Positions 17,972-25,736 of a stretch of 40,159 nucleotides of DNA are shown here, in pieces (positions within the stretch are counted from its first letter, which is position 1; each line of letters begins with the position of its first letter). The notes under the pieces are model-generated. The model ran no database searches, was not told where the DNA came from, and saw only the letters and a list, made by a program, of their open reading frames with translations. Source of the DNA: Oceanospirillaceae bacterium. GTDB taxonomy: Bacteria > Pseudomonadota > Gammaproteobacteria > Pseudomonadales > Balneatricaceae. Both the position numbers and the translations under genes were made by a program. The stretch is from the NCBI GenBank assembly GCA_024686035.1, contig JAIBDW010000009.1, positions 1 through 40,159 of the forward strand, written 5' to 3'.

Positions 17972-18409
17972 ATGAAAAGCTTGTTTAACACCTATCAACA
18001 GGCGGTAATAACATATAGTCCTGGTGTACAAAGTATTTTTTTATTGGCTTTAAGATTATGGGTATCATGGGTATTCATAAACGCAGGCTTAATAAAGTTT
18101 AATCATTGGGGCTCTACATTATTTCTGTTTGAATATGAATACCAAGTCCCTTTCGTGCCCTGGCTGGTGGCGGCGTACATTGGTACTGCAGCAGAAATTA
18201 TATTGCCGGTGTTTGTTGCTATAGGCTTAATGACCAGGCCTATGGCATTGGCTTTGTTTGTGTTCAATATTGTAGCTGTGATTTCGTACCCAACTATATG
18301 GGTCAGTGGTTTCTATGACCATCAGCTATGGGGGTTAATGATGCTAGTCGTGGTGTTATATGGCCCGGGACATTGGGCATTAGATCGGTTGTTAACCCAG
18401 CGCGATTAG
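17972..18409 (+). CDS. DoxX-family inner-membrane protein
   Basis: A 145-residue protein with four hydrophobic segments and the DoxX pattern LWVSWVFINAGLIKFNHWG, VPWLVAAYIGTAAEIILPVFVAIGLMTRPMALALFVFNIVAV and LWGLMMLVVVLYGPGHWALDRLL. DoxX proteins regularly close DUF2282-DUF692-DUF2063 operons; a redox or quinone-linked role at the membrane has been proposed, but the biochemical function is not settled. AAGGGG ahead of the ATG gives a good ribosome site. msrQ follows after about 80 nt, which may contain its own promoter. Confidence 0.88.
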   Translation: MKSLFNTYQQAVITYSPGVQSIFLLALRLWVSWVFINAGLIKFNHWGSTLFLFEYEYQVPFVPWLVAAYIGTAAEIILPVFVAIGLMTRPMALALFVFNIVAVISYPTIWVSGFYDHQLWGLMMLVVVLYGPGHWALDRLLTQRD

Positions 18410-18491
18410 ATTTTGTATATTTTTTAGTCGTTTACTATTAGTATCTATTAGGCTTTACACGATAAAAAACTTAGGTTGAAAGGAATAGCTT

Positions 18492-19073
18492 GTGGGATTA
18501 CGTTGGTTACCTTTAGCAACACAAAGGCACTTGATGAACACAGGATTGTGTCTATTATTAATCTTAGGTTCATTCGAGGCAATAATGGGGCCTGATTTAG
18601 TATCAAACCTGCGAGATTTTACGGGAACCTATGGCGCATACTTATTAGTGGCTAGTTTACTTTTTACGCCTTTGAGTCATAGATTTAAATGGGTTAAGCG
18701 TAACCTATGGATGCGTCGTAATATTGGAGTATGGGGTTTTATCTATGCCGCAGCACACCTGGTTATATGGATCGTCCTTGAGTTTTACTTTGATTGGGCA
18801 CTAATGTTGGATGAAATCAAAGGAAATTTATTCATTTTGCTTGGCATTTTTGCCTTTTTTTTATTGGTACCCATGGCACTTACTTCTAACAATCGAGCGG
18901 TTAAGTTTCTCAGCTTTCGTAAGTGGCAATTGCTGCATTGCCTAACGTATTTAGCTATCCCTAGCGTAATTGCACATCATTTTATGGCACAAAAAACAGC
19001 TGAGTCAGAACCATTGTTTATGGGCCTAGTGTTAATTTTAGTATTTATTTGGAGGTATCGCCATGTCCATTAA
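18492..19073 (+). CDS. msrQ: Heme-binding membrane subunit MsrQ (YedZ)
   Basis: MsrQ is a b-type cytochrome that passes electrons from the respiratory chain to MsrP for repair of oxidised periplasmic methionine. The 193-residue protein has about six membrane helices. Family features are DFTGTYGAYLLVASLLFTPLSHRF, MRRNIGVWGFIYAAAHLVIW (heme-ligand His), ALTSNNRAVKFLSFRKWQLLHCLTYLAI and a later AHHF. GTG 18492 is chosen because AGGA at 18481-18484 is 7 nt upstream and the sequence then starts as in the family. It overlaps msrP by 11 nt. The order msrQ-msrP is opposite to E. coli yedY-yedZ. Confidence 0.93.
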   Translation: MGLRWLPLATQRHLMNTGLCLLLILGSFEAIMGPDLVSNLRDFTGTYGAYLLVASLLFTPLSHRFKWVKRNLWMRRNIGVWGFIYAAAHLVIWIVLEFYFDWALMLDEIKGNLFILLGIFAFFLLVPMALTSNNRAVKFLSFRKWQLLHCLTYLAIPSVIAHHFMAQKTAESEPLFMGLVLILVFIWRYRHVH

Positions 19074-20004
19074 GTCATCTGCAATCACACCAGAAAAAGT
19101 GTATAAAAGACGCCGTGTTTTAATGGCTGCAGGGGCTGGCGTATTAGGGGTGCCCTTGATCAATAAAGCCTATGGACTTTTTCAAGACAAGCAGGAAGTA
19201 GAAGCGCCATTTCCCCAAGTAGTGAGTTTACCAGGTGAGAAAAACCAGCCACTAATACCAACGCCTTATGAGACCATAACTACTTATAACAACTATTATG
19301 AATTTGGTGTTGGAAAAGATGACCCTTCCAAAGCGGCGAAAACATTAACCACCTCGCCGTGGAGTGTTGACATTGGTGGTGAGGGTTCAGATAAGCCTGG
19401 CAGGTATGATATTGCTGATATAAAAGGTGAATCGGCTATTGAGAATCATATCTATCGGTTTCGTTGTGTAGAGGCATGGTCCATGGTTATTCCCTGGAAT
19501 GGCATTAAGTTGTCTGATGTTATTAAATTTGCATTACCTAATAGTAAAGCTAAATACGTACGCTTCACCACCATAAATGATCCCCAGCAAATGCCTAATG
19601 CAGGTTGGGCTGGTGGGCCGTATGTTGAAGGGTTAACGATAGAAGAAGCCATGAATCCTTTGACATTATTATCTACGGGTATATATGACAAACCGTTAGA
19701 ACAGCAAAATGGAGCACCAATTCGATTAGTTGTGCCGTGGAAATATGGCTTTAAATATGCCAAGTCGATTGTAAAGATCGAATTAGTCGAAAAGATGCCA
19801 AAAAATACATGGTGGCTACAAAACAAAAGAGAATATGGTTTTTATGCGAATGTTAATCCCCAATTTAGCCATCCTCGCTGGACACAAGCGACAGAACGAG
19901 TGATTGGAGAGTTAGGTCGTAAACCAACCTTGTTATATAACGGGTATGCGCAGGAAGTTGCTCATCTGTATCCAGATTTGGATAACCGACTGTATTTTTA
20001 TTAG
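19063..20004 (+). CDS. msrP: Periplasmic methionine sulfoxide reductase catalytic subunit MsrP (YedY)
   Basis: MsrP is a molybdopterin enzyme that reduces methionine sulfoxide in periplasmic proteins. The 313-residue sequence has a twin-arginine signal ([16 protein letters not shown], residues about 14-29), so it is exported folded. Family features are [42 protein letters not shown] with the molybdenum-ligand Cys at 135, [58 protein letters not shown]-like block and the C-terminal [18 protein letters not shown]. It overlaps msrQ by 11 nt. Its position after the bufferin-type operon suggests a shared role against copper or oxidant damage in the envelope. Confidence 0.95.
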   Translation: [313 protein letters not shown]

Positions 20005-20156
20005 GCTTGAATAAGGCGCTTTGGCAGCGCGTGTGAAAATGTTTATTGGCAGATGCCTGGGCTTGATAGGTTAGGTGCGTTAGAGAGGGGCTTGATGATA
20101 TTTTTGTTCATTGGCTTTGAGTCTATAGCCTTAGCCGTCAATTTTTCACACGGATA

Positions 20157-20405
20157 TTAATTAAGATTTTCTTCACTAAGGTTTCTTTTTTTATTTAAGA
20201 TATACTTTCTAACGTAGCTTGCAAAGGTGCTGTACTGCACGGGCATCTTCCCTTTCTTGTGCAATATCCCCCACACCTCAGTCTGTAAGTAACCGGCTTC
20301 AAGCGCTGTTTGAATTTCATCGATTTGAGACAGAAATAATATACGTGCGTTACGTTTACCAAAACTATCTTCATGCTTTGATGTAAGCTCTTCTAGTAAT
20401 GTCAT
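20157..20405 (-). CDS. TraK-like conjugal-transfer protein (RP4 TraK family), orphan
   Basis: An 82-residue protein whose central part, KRNARILFLSQIDEIQTALEAGYLQTEVWGILHKKGKMPVQYSTFASYVRKYI, aligns by eye with RP4 TraK (AVAFLAVRADVEAALASGY ... TIWEHMRETGKVKFSYETFRSHARRHI). TraK of IncP plasmids binds and bends DNA at the origin of transfer as part of the relaxosome. Here there is no relaxase, coupling protein or other tra gene, so it is an orphan: a relic of a mobile element, or a protein reused as a small DNA-binding regulator. A dyad at 20439-20469, just upstream of its start, may be its own operator. It is shorter than RP4 TraK (134 aa), lacking the Pro/Ala-rich tail. Confidence 0.68.
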   Translation of the reverse strand: MTLLEELTSKHEDSFGKRNARILFLSQIDEIQTALEAGYLQTEVWGILHKKGKMPVQYSTFASYVRKYILNKKRNLSEENLN

Positions 20406-20438
20406 TGACTCACCTATATGATGAAATAATCTATGTCT

Positions 20439-20469
20439 ACAATCATTATAGTCAATAAATAATGGTTGT
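20439..20469. promoter_or_regulatory. 11-bp inverted repeat upstream of the TraK-like gene (candidate operator)
   Basis: ACAATCATTAT (20439-20449) and ATAATGGTTGT (20459-20469) are inverted copies with one mismatch around a 9-nt centre. The repeat begins 34 nt upstream of the TraK-like ATG, in its promoter position. TraK proteins bind DNA next to their own gene in RP4, so autoregulation or an oriT remnant is plausible. Confidence 0.4.
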
Positions 20470-21221
20470 AAAACAGCTTAAAGCCAGTGAAATCAACAAC
20501 AAGTGTTATAACAAGCGAATATTGCGTCAAACTAAAGTAATATATGCTAATGTAGATATATTTAATTTAATTTGCTATATTCTTATGCTAAAGATCTAAT
20601 TAATTATATTAAAAACGCTTTGGCATATAAATTTTTTTTACAAAAATAAATACCTAACACTATTGTAATAATAAATAATATTATAGTGATATTAAAATAA
20701 TATTTTATTGATATGTGATTTATAATTTGTTTGAAATTTTTGTTATTAACATTTTAATCGGCTCCTAAAGTTAAAACCCCATTTTTACTAAGGCCGATGT
20801 CGAGTTTTTTTTTAGTCCCGCATAATATATTTTTTCCAGTGTTTTTATTTGAAGTGCATGGACTAAATGCCTATTGAGCTTGAAAATAAGTCATTTTATG
20901 ACTAAAAAGTCAAAATAGAGCCTGAACCTGCTGCAAAACAGCAACCTGTTAATTGGTCGTTTTGCACTGCTGCGCGTATTAATATGCATTTTGCGATTAG
21001 TGGATTTGAAAATAGGCCATTAGGGTAGGCGATCCCCTTTTCTGTTGCGTCACCGTTGTGGACTGGCCGGTGCCTACAACCTAATGGTGACACAGCAAAG
21101 ATAGGCCTGAGGACTATCCCAACAAGGCTCAAGGCGCAGAGCTACCTCTTCATTAGAGTGAATGTGTTAGATATACTGGAAAATTAATAGACTATGGCCT
21201 ATTAAATGTGTGGGTAAGGTT
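20470..21221. other. Non-coding AT-rich stretch with inverted repeats
   Basis: About 750 bases without a convincing gene. Bases 20500-20860 are extremely AT-rich with long A/T runs and a CACTAT/ATAGTG dyad (20658-20663 and 20683-20688). From about 20880 composition shifts towards GC and several inverted repeats appear, the longest at 21017-21087. TGCAAAAC/GTTTTGCA near 20930-20964 is another. A 76-codon open frame on the minus strand (20902-21132) has no ribosome site and a composition unlike a protein, so it is not called. No RP4-type nic core (ATCCTG) was seen. Confidence 0.5.
21017..21087. repeat. 14-bp imperfect inverted repeat with nested dyad, possible structured RNA or mobile-element end
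   Basis: CCATTAGG+GTAGGC (21017-21030) pairs with GCCTAC-AA-CCTAATGG (21072-21087), leaving a 2-nt bulge. Inside, CACCG (21051-21055) faces CGGTG (21068-21072), and GTCACC near 21049 could instead pair with GGTGAC at 21086-21091. The flanks carry smaller hairpins. The GC step against the flanking DNA makes an inserted repeat unit or a structured RNA possible. Confidence 0.35.
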
Positions 21222-22178
21222 TTAAAAATCACCTACCGGTGGCTTTAGAGGTTGGTCTTGCTGATCTGTTTGTTTTACTCCCACAAGCGTAGCCGATGAT
21301 GTTTGTCGAGCGGTATGCACAAAGTCGACAATGTACTGGGTGTCCGCTTGGTCACTGCGCACTGCCGCATAAAGCGTACACCAAATGCCTGTTTCACCCA
21401 TAGGCATAGCCGTTACATAGCCGCGGCTGCTATACTCTTCTAGTGCCCAGTTCGGTAACGCACACACCCCCCGATTACTGGCTACCAGTTGCATCATCAT
21501 TACCGTTAGCTCTGCATGCCTTATGGCGGCTGGCTCTACTTCTGCAGGGTCTAAAAACTGCACAAACACATCCAACATATCTTTATCTACGGGGTAGCAA
21601 ATAAGGGTTTGGTCCGCAATGTCTTGCGGCTCTATAAATGCTTTTTGGGCTAGTGGGTGGCGGTTGCTTACGGCAAGCACAGACTCGTAGCTAAACAACG
21701 GCACATAGCTAATGCCAGGCAAATCTTTGGGGTTGGCGGTAATCACAAGGTCTAGCTCACCACTGCGCAGTGCTGGCAGGGGGGCAAAATTAAAGCCACT
21801 GGCCAAATCTAGTTCTACTTCTGGCCAGTCAACTCGATAGCGATCTAAGCTTGGCATAAGCCACTGAAAGCAACTGTGGCACTCTATCGCAATATTAAGG
21901 CGGCCCACGGCACCTGCTGCCAAGCGGCCAAGCTCACGTTCAGTGTTGTTGATCTGCGGTAGCAAATCATCGGCTAGTAACAACAGCCTTTGCCCTGCTG
22001 TGGTGAATTCTACAGGTTTGGTTTTGCGAATAAATAGCTCTAAACCCAGTTTATGTTCTAGGTCTTTAATTTGATGGGATAAGGCAGACTGGGTGAGAAA
22101 CACTTTTTCAGCGGCCTCCACCAAGCTGCCAGTTTCTCTTAGGGCGGATAGGGTGCGTAGGTGTCTTAACTCAATCAT
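21222..22178 (-). CDS. metR: LysR-type regulator MetR
   Basis: MetR activates methionine biosynthesis genes, with homocysteine as co-regulator. The 318-residue sequence has the N-terminal winged helix-turn-helix (IELRHLRTLSALRETGSLVEAAEKVFLTQSALSHQIKDLE) and the MetR-specific effector domain: IAIECHSCFQWLMPSL, ELDLVITANPKDLPGI, LICYPVDKDMLDVFVQFL, GVCALPNWALEEYSSRGYV and LYAAVR. IECHSC and the YPV segment separate MetR from other LysR members. The usual divergent partner metE is not next to it; it lies 55 nt downstream of argF on the same strand, so it may be read with argF. Confidence 0.93.
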   Translation of the reverse strand: MIELRHLRTLSALRETGSLVEAAEKVFLTQSALSHQIKDLEHKLGLELFIRKTKPVEFTTAGQRLLLLADDLLPQINNTERELGRLAAGAVGRLNIAIECHSCFQWLMPSLDRYRVDWPEVELDLASGFNFAPLPALRSGELDLVITANPKDLPGISYVPLFSYESVLAVSNRHPLAQKAFIEPQDIADQTLICYPVDKDMLDVFVQFLDPAEVEPAAIRHAELTVMMMQLVASNRGVCALPNWALEEYSSRGYVTAMPMGETGIWCTLYAAVRSDQADTQYIVDFVHTARQTSSATLVGVKQTDQQDQPLKPPVGDF

Positions 22179-22223
22179 TAGGTATATTTATATCTAGTGC
22201 TTTTCAGTTTAATACAAAGGCTA

Positions 22224-22249
22224 GGTTAGTGGGTTAGTGGGTTTGTGGG
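22224..22249 (+). repeat. 8-bp tandem G-tract repeat at the argF 3' end (possible G-quadruplex)
   Basis: Four G-tracts at 22224-22225, 22231-22233, 22239-22241 and 22247-22249 are separated by 5-nt loops (TTAGT, TTAGT, TTTGT), an 8-bp tandem repeat. The argF stop codon (22234-22236) lies inside it, so repeat-number changes would alter the enzyme's last residues. The G-rich strand is the argF template strand. Confidence 0.5.
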
Positions 22250-23160
22250 TGTAGCAGTAAAAATTCCATGAGGGCTTTTTGTGCATGCAAACGATTCTCT
22301 GCCTCGTCATACACCACGCTGCGCGGGTCATCAAACATATCGTGGCTAATTTCCAAGCCGCGATATGCCGGTAAACAATGCATAAACAATGCATCTGGTT
22401 GGGCCAAGTCCATAAGTGCTGGGTTGACTTGATGATTGTTAAAGGCTGCCTCACGAGCTTGCTTCTCGTCTTCTTGACCCATAGAGGCCCAAGTATCGGT
22501 CACCACTAAGTGGCTACCCACAACAGCGTGTTTGGGGTTTTGTATCAGCGTTACACGGTCTGCGTTACTGGCCATTAGTTGGGCATTGGGTAAGTAGCCG
22601 TCTGGGCAGGCGATATTAAGCTTAAAATCAAACTGTTTAGCGGCGTTCATAAATGAATGACACATGTTGTTGCCATCGCCGATCCAAGTGACGGTTTTGC
22701 CTTTAATGCTGCCACGGTGCTCGACAAAGGTTTGTATGTCGGCCAGCAGTTGACACGGGTGATAGTCGTCAGTAAGGGCGTTAATGACAGGCACTTTAGA
22801 ATGGGCTGCAAACTCTTCCACTTGCGCATGAGAAAAGGTGCGGATCATAATAATATCCACCATGCTAGAGATCACTTTGGCGCTATCTATAATAGGCTCG
22901 CCGCGGCCTAGCTGAGTGTCTTTTGAGGACAAAAATATAGCGTGGCCACCTAGTTGCGCCATGCCCGATTCAAACGAAACTCGGGTACGGGTGGATGATT
23001 TTTCAAAAATCATGCCCAGCACTTGGTTACGAAAAGGCTCGTACAGTGTGCCTTTTCGTCTAATTTTTTTAAGCTCTATGGCGCGATTAATCACCCAGTT
23101 GAGCTCATTTGGTGATAAGTCGAGCAAGGTTAAAAAGTGACGTGGTGAAGCGTGGGACAT
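22234..23160 (-). CDS. argF: Ornithine carbamoyltransferase
   Basis: The enzyme makes citrulline from ornithine and carbamoyl phosphate in cytoplasmic arginine synthesis. The 308-residue sequence has the carbamoyl-phosphate site [66 protein letters not shown], the ornithine-binding DTWASMGQE and the HCLPAYRG motif near the C-terminus. These are features of anabolic OTCase. Its extreme C-terminus (HPQTH) is encoded in a tandem repeat. metR lies 55 nt downstream on the same strand. No clear ArgR box was found upstream. Confidence 0.96.
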   Translation of the reverse strand: MSHASPRHFLTLLDLSPNELNWVINRAIELKKIRRKGTLYEPFRNQVLGMIFEKSSTRTRVSFESGMAQLGGHAIFLSSKDTQLGRGEPIIDSAKVISSMVDIIMIRTFSHAQVEEFAAHSKVPVINALTDDYHPCQLLADIQTFVEHRGSIKGKTVTWIGDGNNMCHSFMNAAKQFDFKLNIACPDGYLPNAQLMASNADRVTLIQNPKHAVVGSHLVVTDTWASMGQEDEKQAREAAFNNHQVNPALMDLAQPDALFMHCLPAYRGLEISHDMFDDPRSVVYDEAENRLHAQKALMEFLLLHPQTH

Positions 23161-23435
23161 GGATTATGGCCGCCTAAACAGGAAATAATACGGCGAATAG
23201 CTCATGCTTGCAAATATCCAAGCCTATATCCAGCCGATAAGCCCTATAAATAGCGTAAATAGTTAAATATAGGGGTAAATACTTTAACATAGAGCCGCTG
23301 TGGTGCCTTATTCACCAAATAATACCTGACTAAATTGGTAGGATCGGTTTATAATTGTGGTATTGAATGAGCTGCTTTTATTGTGTGCTCAAAAACTATC
23401 GAACTAAGTCATTAAATCCCAGCGAGACCAATACT

Positions 23436-23768
23436 ATGGACACATTAGCCACGATTAAAGAACAGATTCAAAGCAATGCTATTTTATTGTATATGAAAGG
23501 CACGCCTAAATTTCCTCAGTGTGGTTTTTCGTCACAAACTGTGCAAAACCTAATGAACTGTGGTGAGCGTTTCGCGTTTGTAAATATTTTAGAACATCCG
23601 GATATTCGCGCAGAACTGCCTAAGTATGCAAACTGGCCAACCTTTCCACAGTTGTGGGTGAGTGGTGAGCTTGTGGGCGGATGCGATATCATCACAGACT
23701 TAGCCCAGTCAGGCGAATTAGCTACACTTATTAGTGCTGCAGCCCCAAAAGAGACTGACGCAGAATAA
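23436..23768 (+). CDS. grxD: Monothiol glutaredoxin GrxD
   Basis: GrxD binds and delivers [2Fe-2S] clusters, usually with BolA-type partners. From ATG 23436 it is 110 residues: IKEQIQSNAILLYMKGTPKFPQCGFSSQTVQNL with the CGFS active site (Cys 29), then WPTFPQLWVSGELVGGCDIITDLAQSGEL (glutathione-binding TFPQLW and GGCD). The frame is open to ATG 23367, but the extra 23 residues are not part of the family and the internal ATG matches the common MDT/MET start. The peroxiredoxin gene follows after 56 nt, and the pair may be one transcript ending at the terminator at 24441. Confidence 0.95.
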   Translation: MDTLATIKEQIQSNAILLYMKGTPKFPQCGFSSQTVQNLMNCGERFAFVNILEHPDIRAELPKYANWPTFPQLWVSGELVGGCDIITDLAQSGELATLISAAAPKETDAE

Positions 23769-23824
23769 TTAACATCTATACAAAAATACAAAACCCAATA
23801 ACTCACTCCAATAGAGGAAACACT

Positions 23825-24430
23825 ATGAGCGTATTAGTAGGCAAGCAAGCCCCAGATTTTACAGTACCCGCTGTATTAGGCGATGGTACCATCGTTGATG
23901 ATTTTAACTTTAGTGCGGCCACAAAAGGCAAATATGCTTTGGTTTTTTTCTATCCACTAGATTTTACCTTTGTTTGCCCATCAGAGCTTATTGCTTTAGA
24001 TCACCGCATGGATGATTTCAAGGCTCGCGGCGTGGAAGTGGTTGGTGTGTCTATAGACTCTCATTTTACTCACAACGCATGGCGCAACACGGCTATAAAC
24101 GACGGTGGCATTGGCCCGGTTAAATACACTTTAGCAGCAGACATGGCCCATGATATTTGCCGTGCTTACGATGTTGAGCTGGCTGATGGTAGTGTGGCTT
24201 ACCGGGGTGCGTTTATCATTGACCGTGACGGTCAAGTGCGTTCACAAATTATTAATGATTTACCTTTGGGTCGCAACATGGACGAATTGCTACGTATCTT
24301 TGATGCGCTTCAATTCCATGAAGAGCACGGTGAAGTTTGTCCAGCGGGTTGGACTAAAGGTGATTCGGGCATGACAGACTCACCTGCAGGTGTGGCGTCT
24401 TACCTAAGTGAGAACGCAGACAAGCTATAA
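23825..24430 (+). CDS. Typical 2-Cys peroxiredoxin (AhpC/TSA family)
   Basis: A 201-residue cytoplasmic peroxidase reducing hydrogen and alkyl peroxides. It has the peroxidatic Cys 51 in FYPLDFTFVCPSEL and the resolving Cys 172 in HGEVCPAGW; SIDSHFTHNAWRN and YRGAFIIDRDGQVRSQIINDLPLGRNMDELLR are also typical. Its length and the VCPAGW tail resemble the Tsa-type peroxiredoxins found beside grxD in marine gammaproteobacteria. AGAGGA at 23813-23818 provides a ribosome site. No ahpF is adjacent, so thioredoxin or glutaredoxin probably recycles it; the grxD neighbour fits but does not prove this. Confidence 0.95.
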   Translation: MSVLVGKQAPDFTVPAVLGDGTIVDDFNFSAATKGKYALVFFYPLDFTFVCPSELIALDHRMDDFKARGVEVVGVSIDSHFTHNAWRNTAINDGGIGPVKYTLAADMAHDICRAYDVELADGSVAYRGAFIIDRDGQVRSQIINDLPLGRNMDELLRIFDALQFHEEHGEVCPAGWTKGDSGMTDSPAGVASYLSENADKL

Positions 24431-24440
24431 GCCTTGTGAT

Positions 24441-24479
24441 AAAAAGCCTCGCTAATCCAATCTTTAGCGAGGCTTTTTT
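24441..24479 (+). terminator. Strong intrinsic terminator after the peroxiredoxin gene
   Basis: AAGCCTCGCTAA (24444-24455) pairs with TTAGCGAGGCTT (24464-24475) around an 8-nt loop, followed by a run of T to 24479. It starts 11 nt after the peroxiredoxin stop. The A-tract before the stem would let it act on the other strand as well. Confidence 0.93.
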
Positions 24480-24665
24480 GTGCCTAAATGTTGCCTAAAA
24501 ACGATGTAATAGATCGTATCTCTATGTTAAATGGGTTTTAAATAAGTGTTTAATGGCTGGCCCTGGTTTATGCTTGGTTATCATCATTGCATAACGCCAT
24601 AGGGGTGGTTAAAATTACTATCTGTTATACCCTTCGCACTACCTACTTTTTATAAGGCACCTTGC

Positions 24666-25736
24666 ATGGCCACTACTCCTGCTAAAACGAGCCCAAAAGT
24701 CACTGAGGCCCCTGTGCCTATGCGTTTTGTTGGTCCCATGAAAATCAGCGCTCAAAAAAGCGTGGATGATGCATGGCAAGACAAACTATCAGTGCCGCTG
24801 GCGACCTATGAAATTCCTTTGTGGCATTCAGTAGGGCGGGGTGCCAGGCTGTCTACTTTGTGTGATGAAGGTATTAAAACCACACTGGTAGATGAACGCA
24901 TGACGCGCTCTATTTTACTAGAAGCAAAAGATGCAAGCCAAGTGCTAAATGCATGGCGATCTATCGAAATGCGCCAAGATGAAATGCAATTAATCGTGCG
25001 CCAGACCAGTCGTTTTGCCAAGCTGATCGACATGAATATGCAGATTGTGGCCAATTTACTCTATTTGCGTTTAGAGTTTAAAACCGGTGATGCCTCGGGC
25101 CATAATATGGTCACTAAAGCAGCAGATCGCCTTATGCAGTGGGTTTTGGATGAATATCCATCGTTGTCTTATTCATCTATTTCGGGTAATTATTGTAGCG
25201 ATAAAAAAGCCACGGCAGTGAATGGTATTTTAGGCCGTGGGAAATATGTGGTGGCAGAACTAAGCGTGCCAAGAAGCCTTTGTGAGCGCAAACTTCTGAC
25301 CACGCCTGAAAAAATAGTAGAGCTAAATATTAAGAAAAACCTATTAGGCACACTCATGGCAGGCGGCTTGCGCAGTGCAAATGCCCACTTTGCAAATATG
25401 CTACTTGGTTTTTATTTGGCCACAGGCCAAGATGCTGCCAATATTATAGAAGGCTCACAAGGCATGGTGCATGCCGAAGTGCGAGAAGGAGATTTATACT
25501 TCTCGTGTACCCTACCTAATATTATTGTAGGCACCATAGGCAATGGCAAAGGGTTAGATTTTGTGACTCAAAACTTGTCCAAGCTTGGGTGTTCTGAAAA
25601 GGCTGAGTCTGGCGCGAATGCGCGTCGTTTAGCCCAAATATGTGCGGCCACGGTGTTATGTGGAGAGTTATCTTTATTAGCAGCACAAACTAATCAGGGC
25701 GAGCTGATGCAAGCCCATTTAACGTTAGAGCGATAA
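24666..25736 (+). CDS. Hydroxymethylglutaryl-CoA reductase
   Basis: HMG-CoA reductase makes mevalonate from HMG-CoA, the committed step of the mevalonate route. The 356-residue soluble enzyme keeps the catalytic set: Glu 49 in ATYEIPLWHSVGRGA, Lys 180/181 in SGNYCSDKKATAVN, Asp 256 in LATGQDAANI and a C-terminal His 351 (MQAHLTLER). GDASGHNMVTKAADR and GTLMAGGLRSANAHFANML are further family blocks. The motifs look closer to the class I (eukaryote/archaea-like) form than to class II Pseudomonas mevalonii-type enzymes. Its stop abuts the isomerase ATG. It opens the mevalonate operon, after a 235-nt gap that follows the peroxiredoxin gene and holds that gene's terminator. Confidence 0.94.
   Translation: MATTPAKTSPKVTEAPVPMRFVGPMKISAQKSVDDAWQDKLSVPLATYEIPLWHSVGRGARLSTLCDEGIKTTLVDERMTRSILLEAKDASQVLNAWRSIEMRQDEMQLIVRQTSRFAKLIDMNMQIVANLLYLRLEFKTGDASGHNMVTKAADRLMQWVLDEYPSLSYSSISGNYCSDKKATAVNGILGRGKYVVAELSVPRSLCERKLLTTPEKIVELNIKKNLLGTLMAGGLRSANAHFANMLLGFYLATGQDAANIIEGSQGMVHAEVREGDLYFSCTLPNIIVGTIGNGKGLDFVTQNLSKLGCSEKAESGANARRLAQICAATVLCGELSLLAAQTNQGELMQAHLTLER

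Noticed and set aside
21017-21090. Integron attC site or riboswitch
   Set aside because: The inverted repeat ends do not carry the RYYYAAC/GTTRRRY cores of attC. A lysine- or cobalamin-type riboswitch consensus could not be matched on either strand.
20902-21132. 76-codon open frame on the minus strand
   Set aside because: No ribosome site, located within inverted repeats, and the translation has no protein-like pattern. Treated as a by-product of a repeat or structured RNA.
20406-21221. RP4-type origin of transfer next to the TraK-like gene
   Set aside because: The nic core ATCCTG was not found on either strand in this stretch, and no relaxase gene is nearby.
23161-23240. ArgR box upstream of argF
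   Set aside because: No pair of TGAAT/ATTCA-like half sites with the right spacing could be found.
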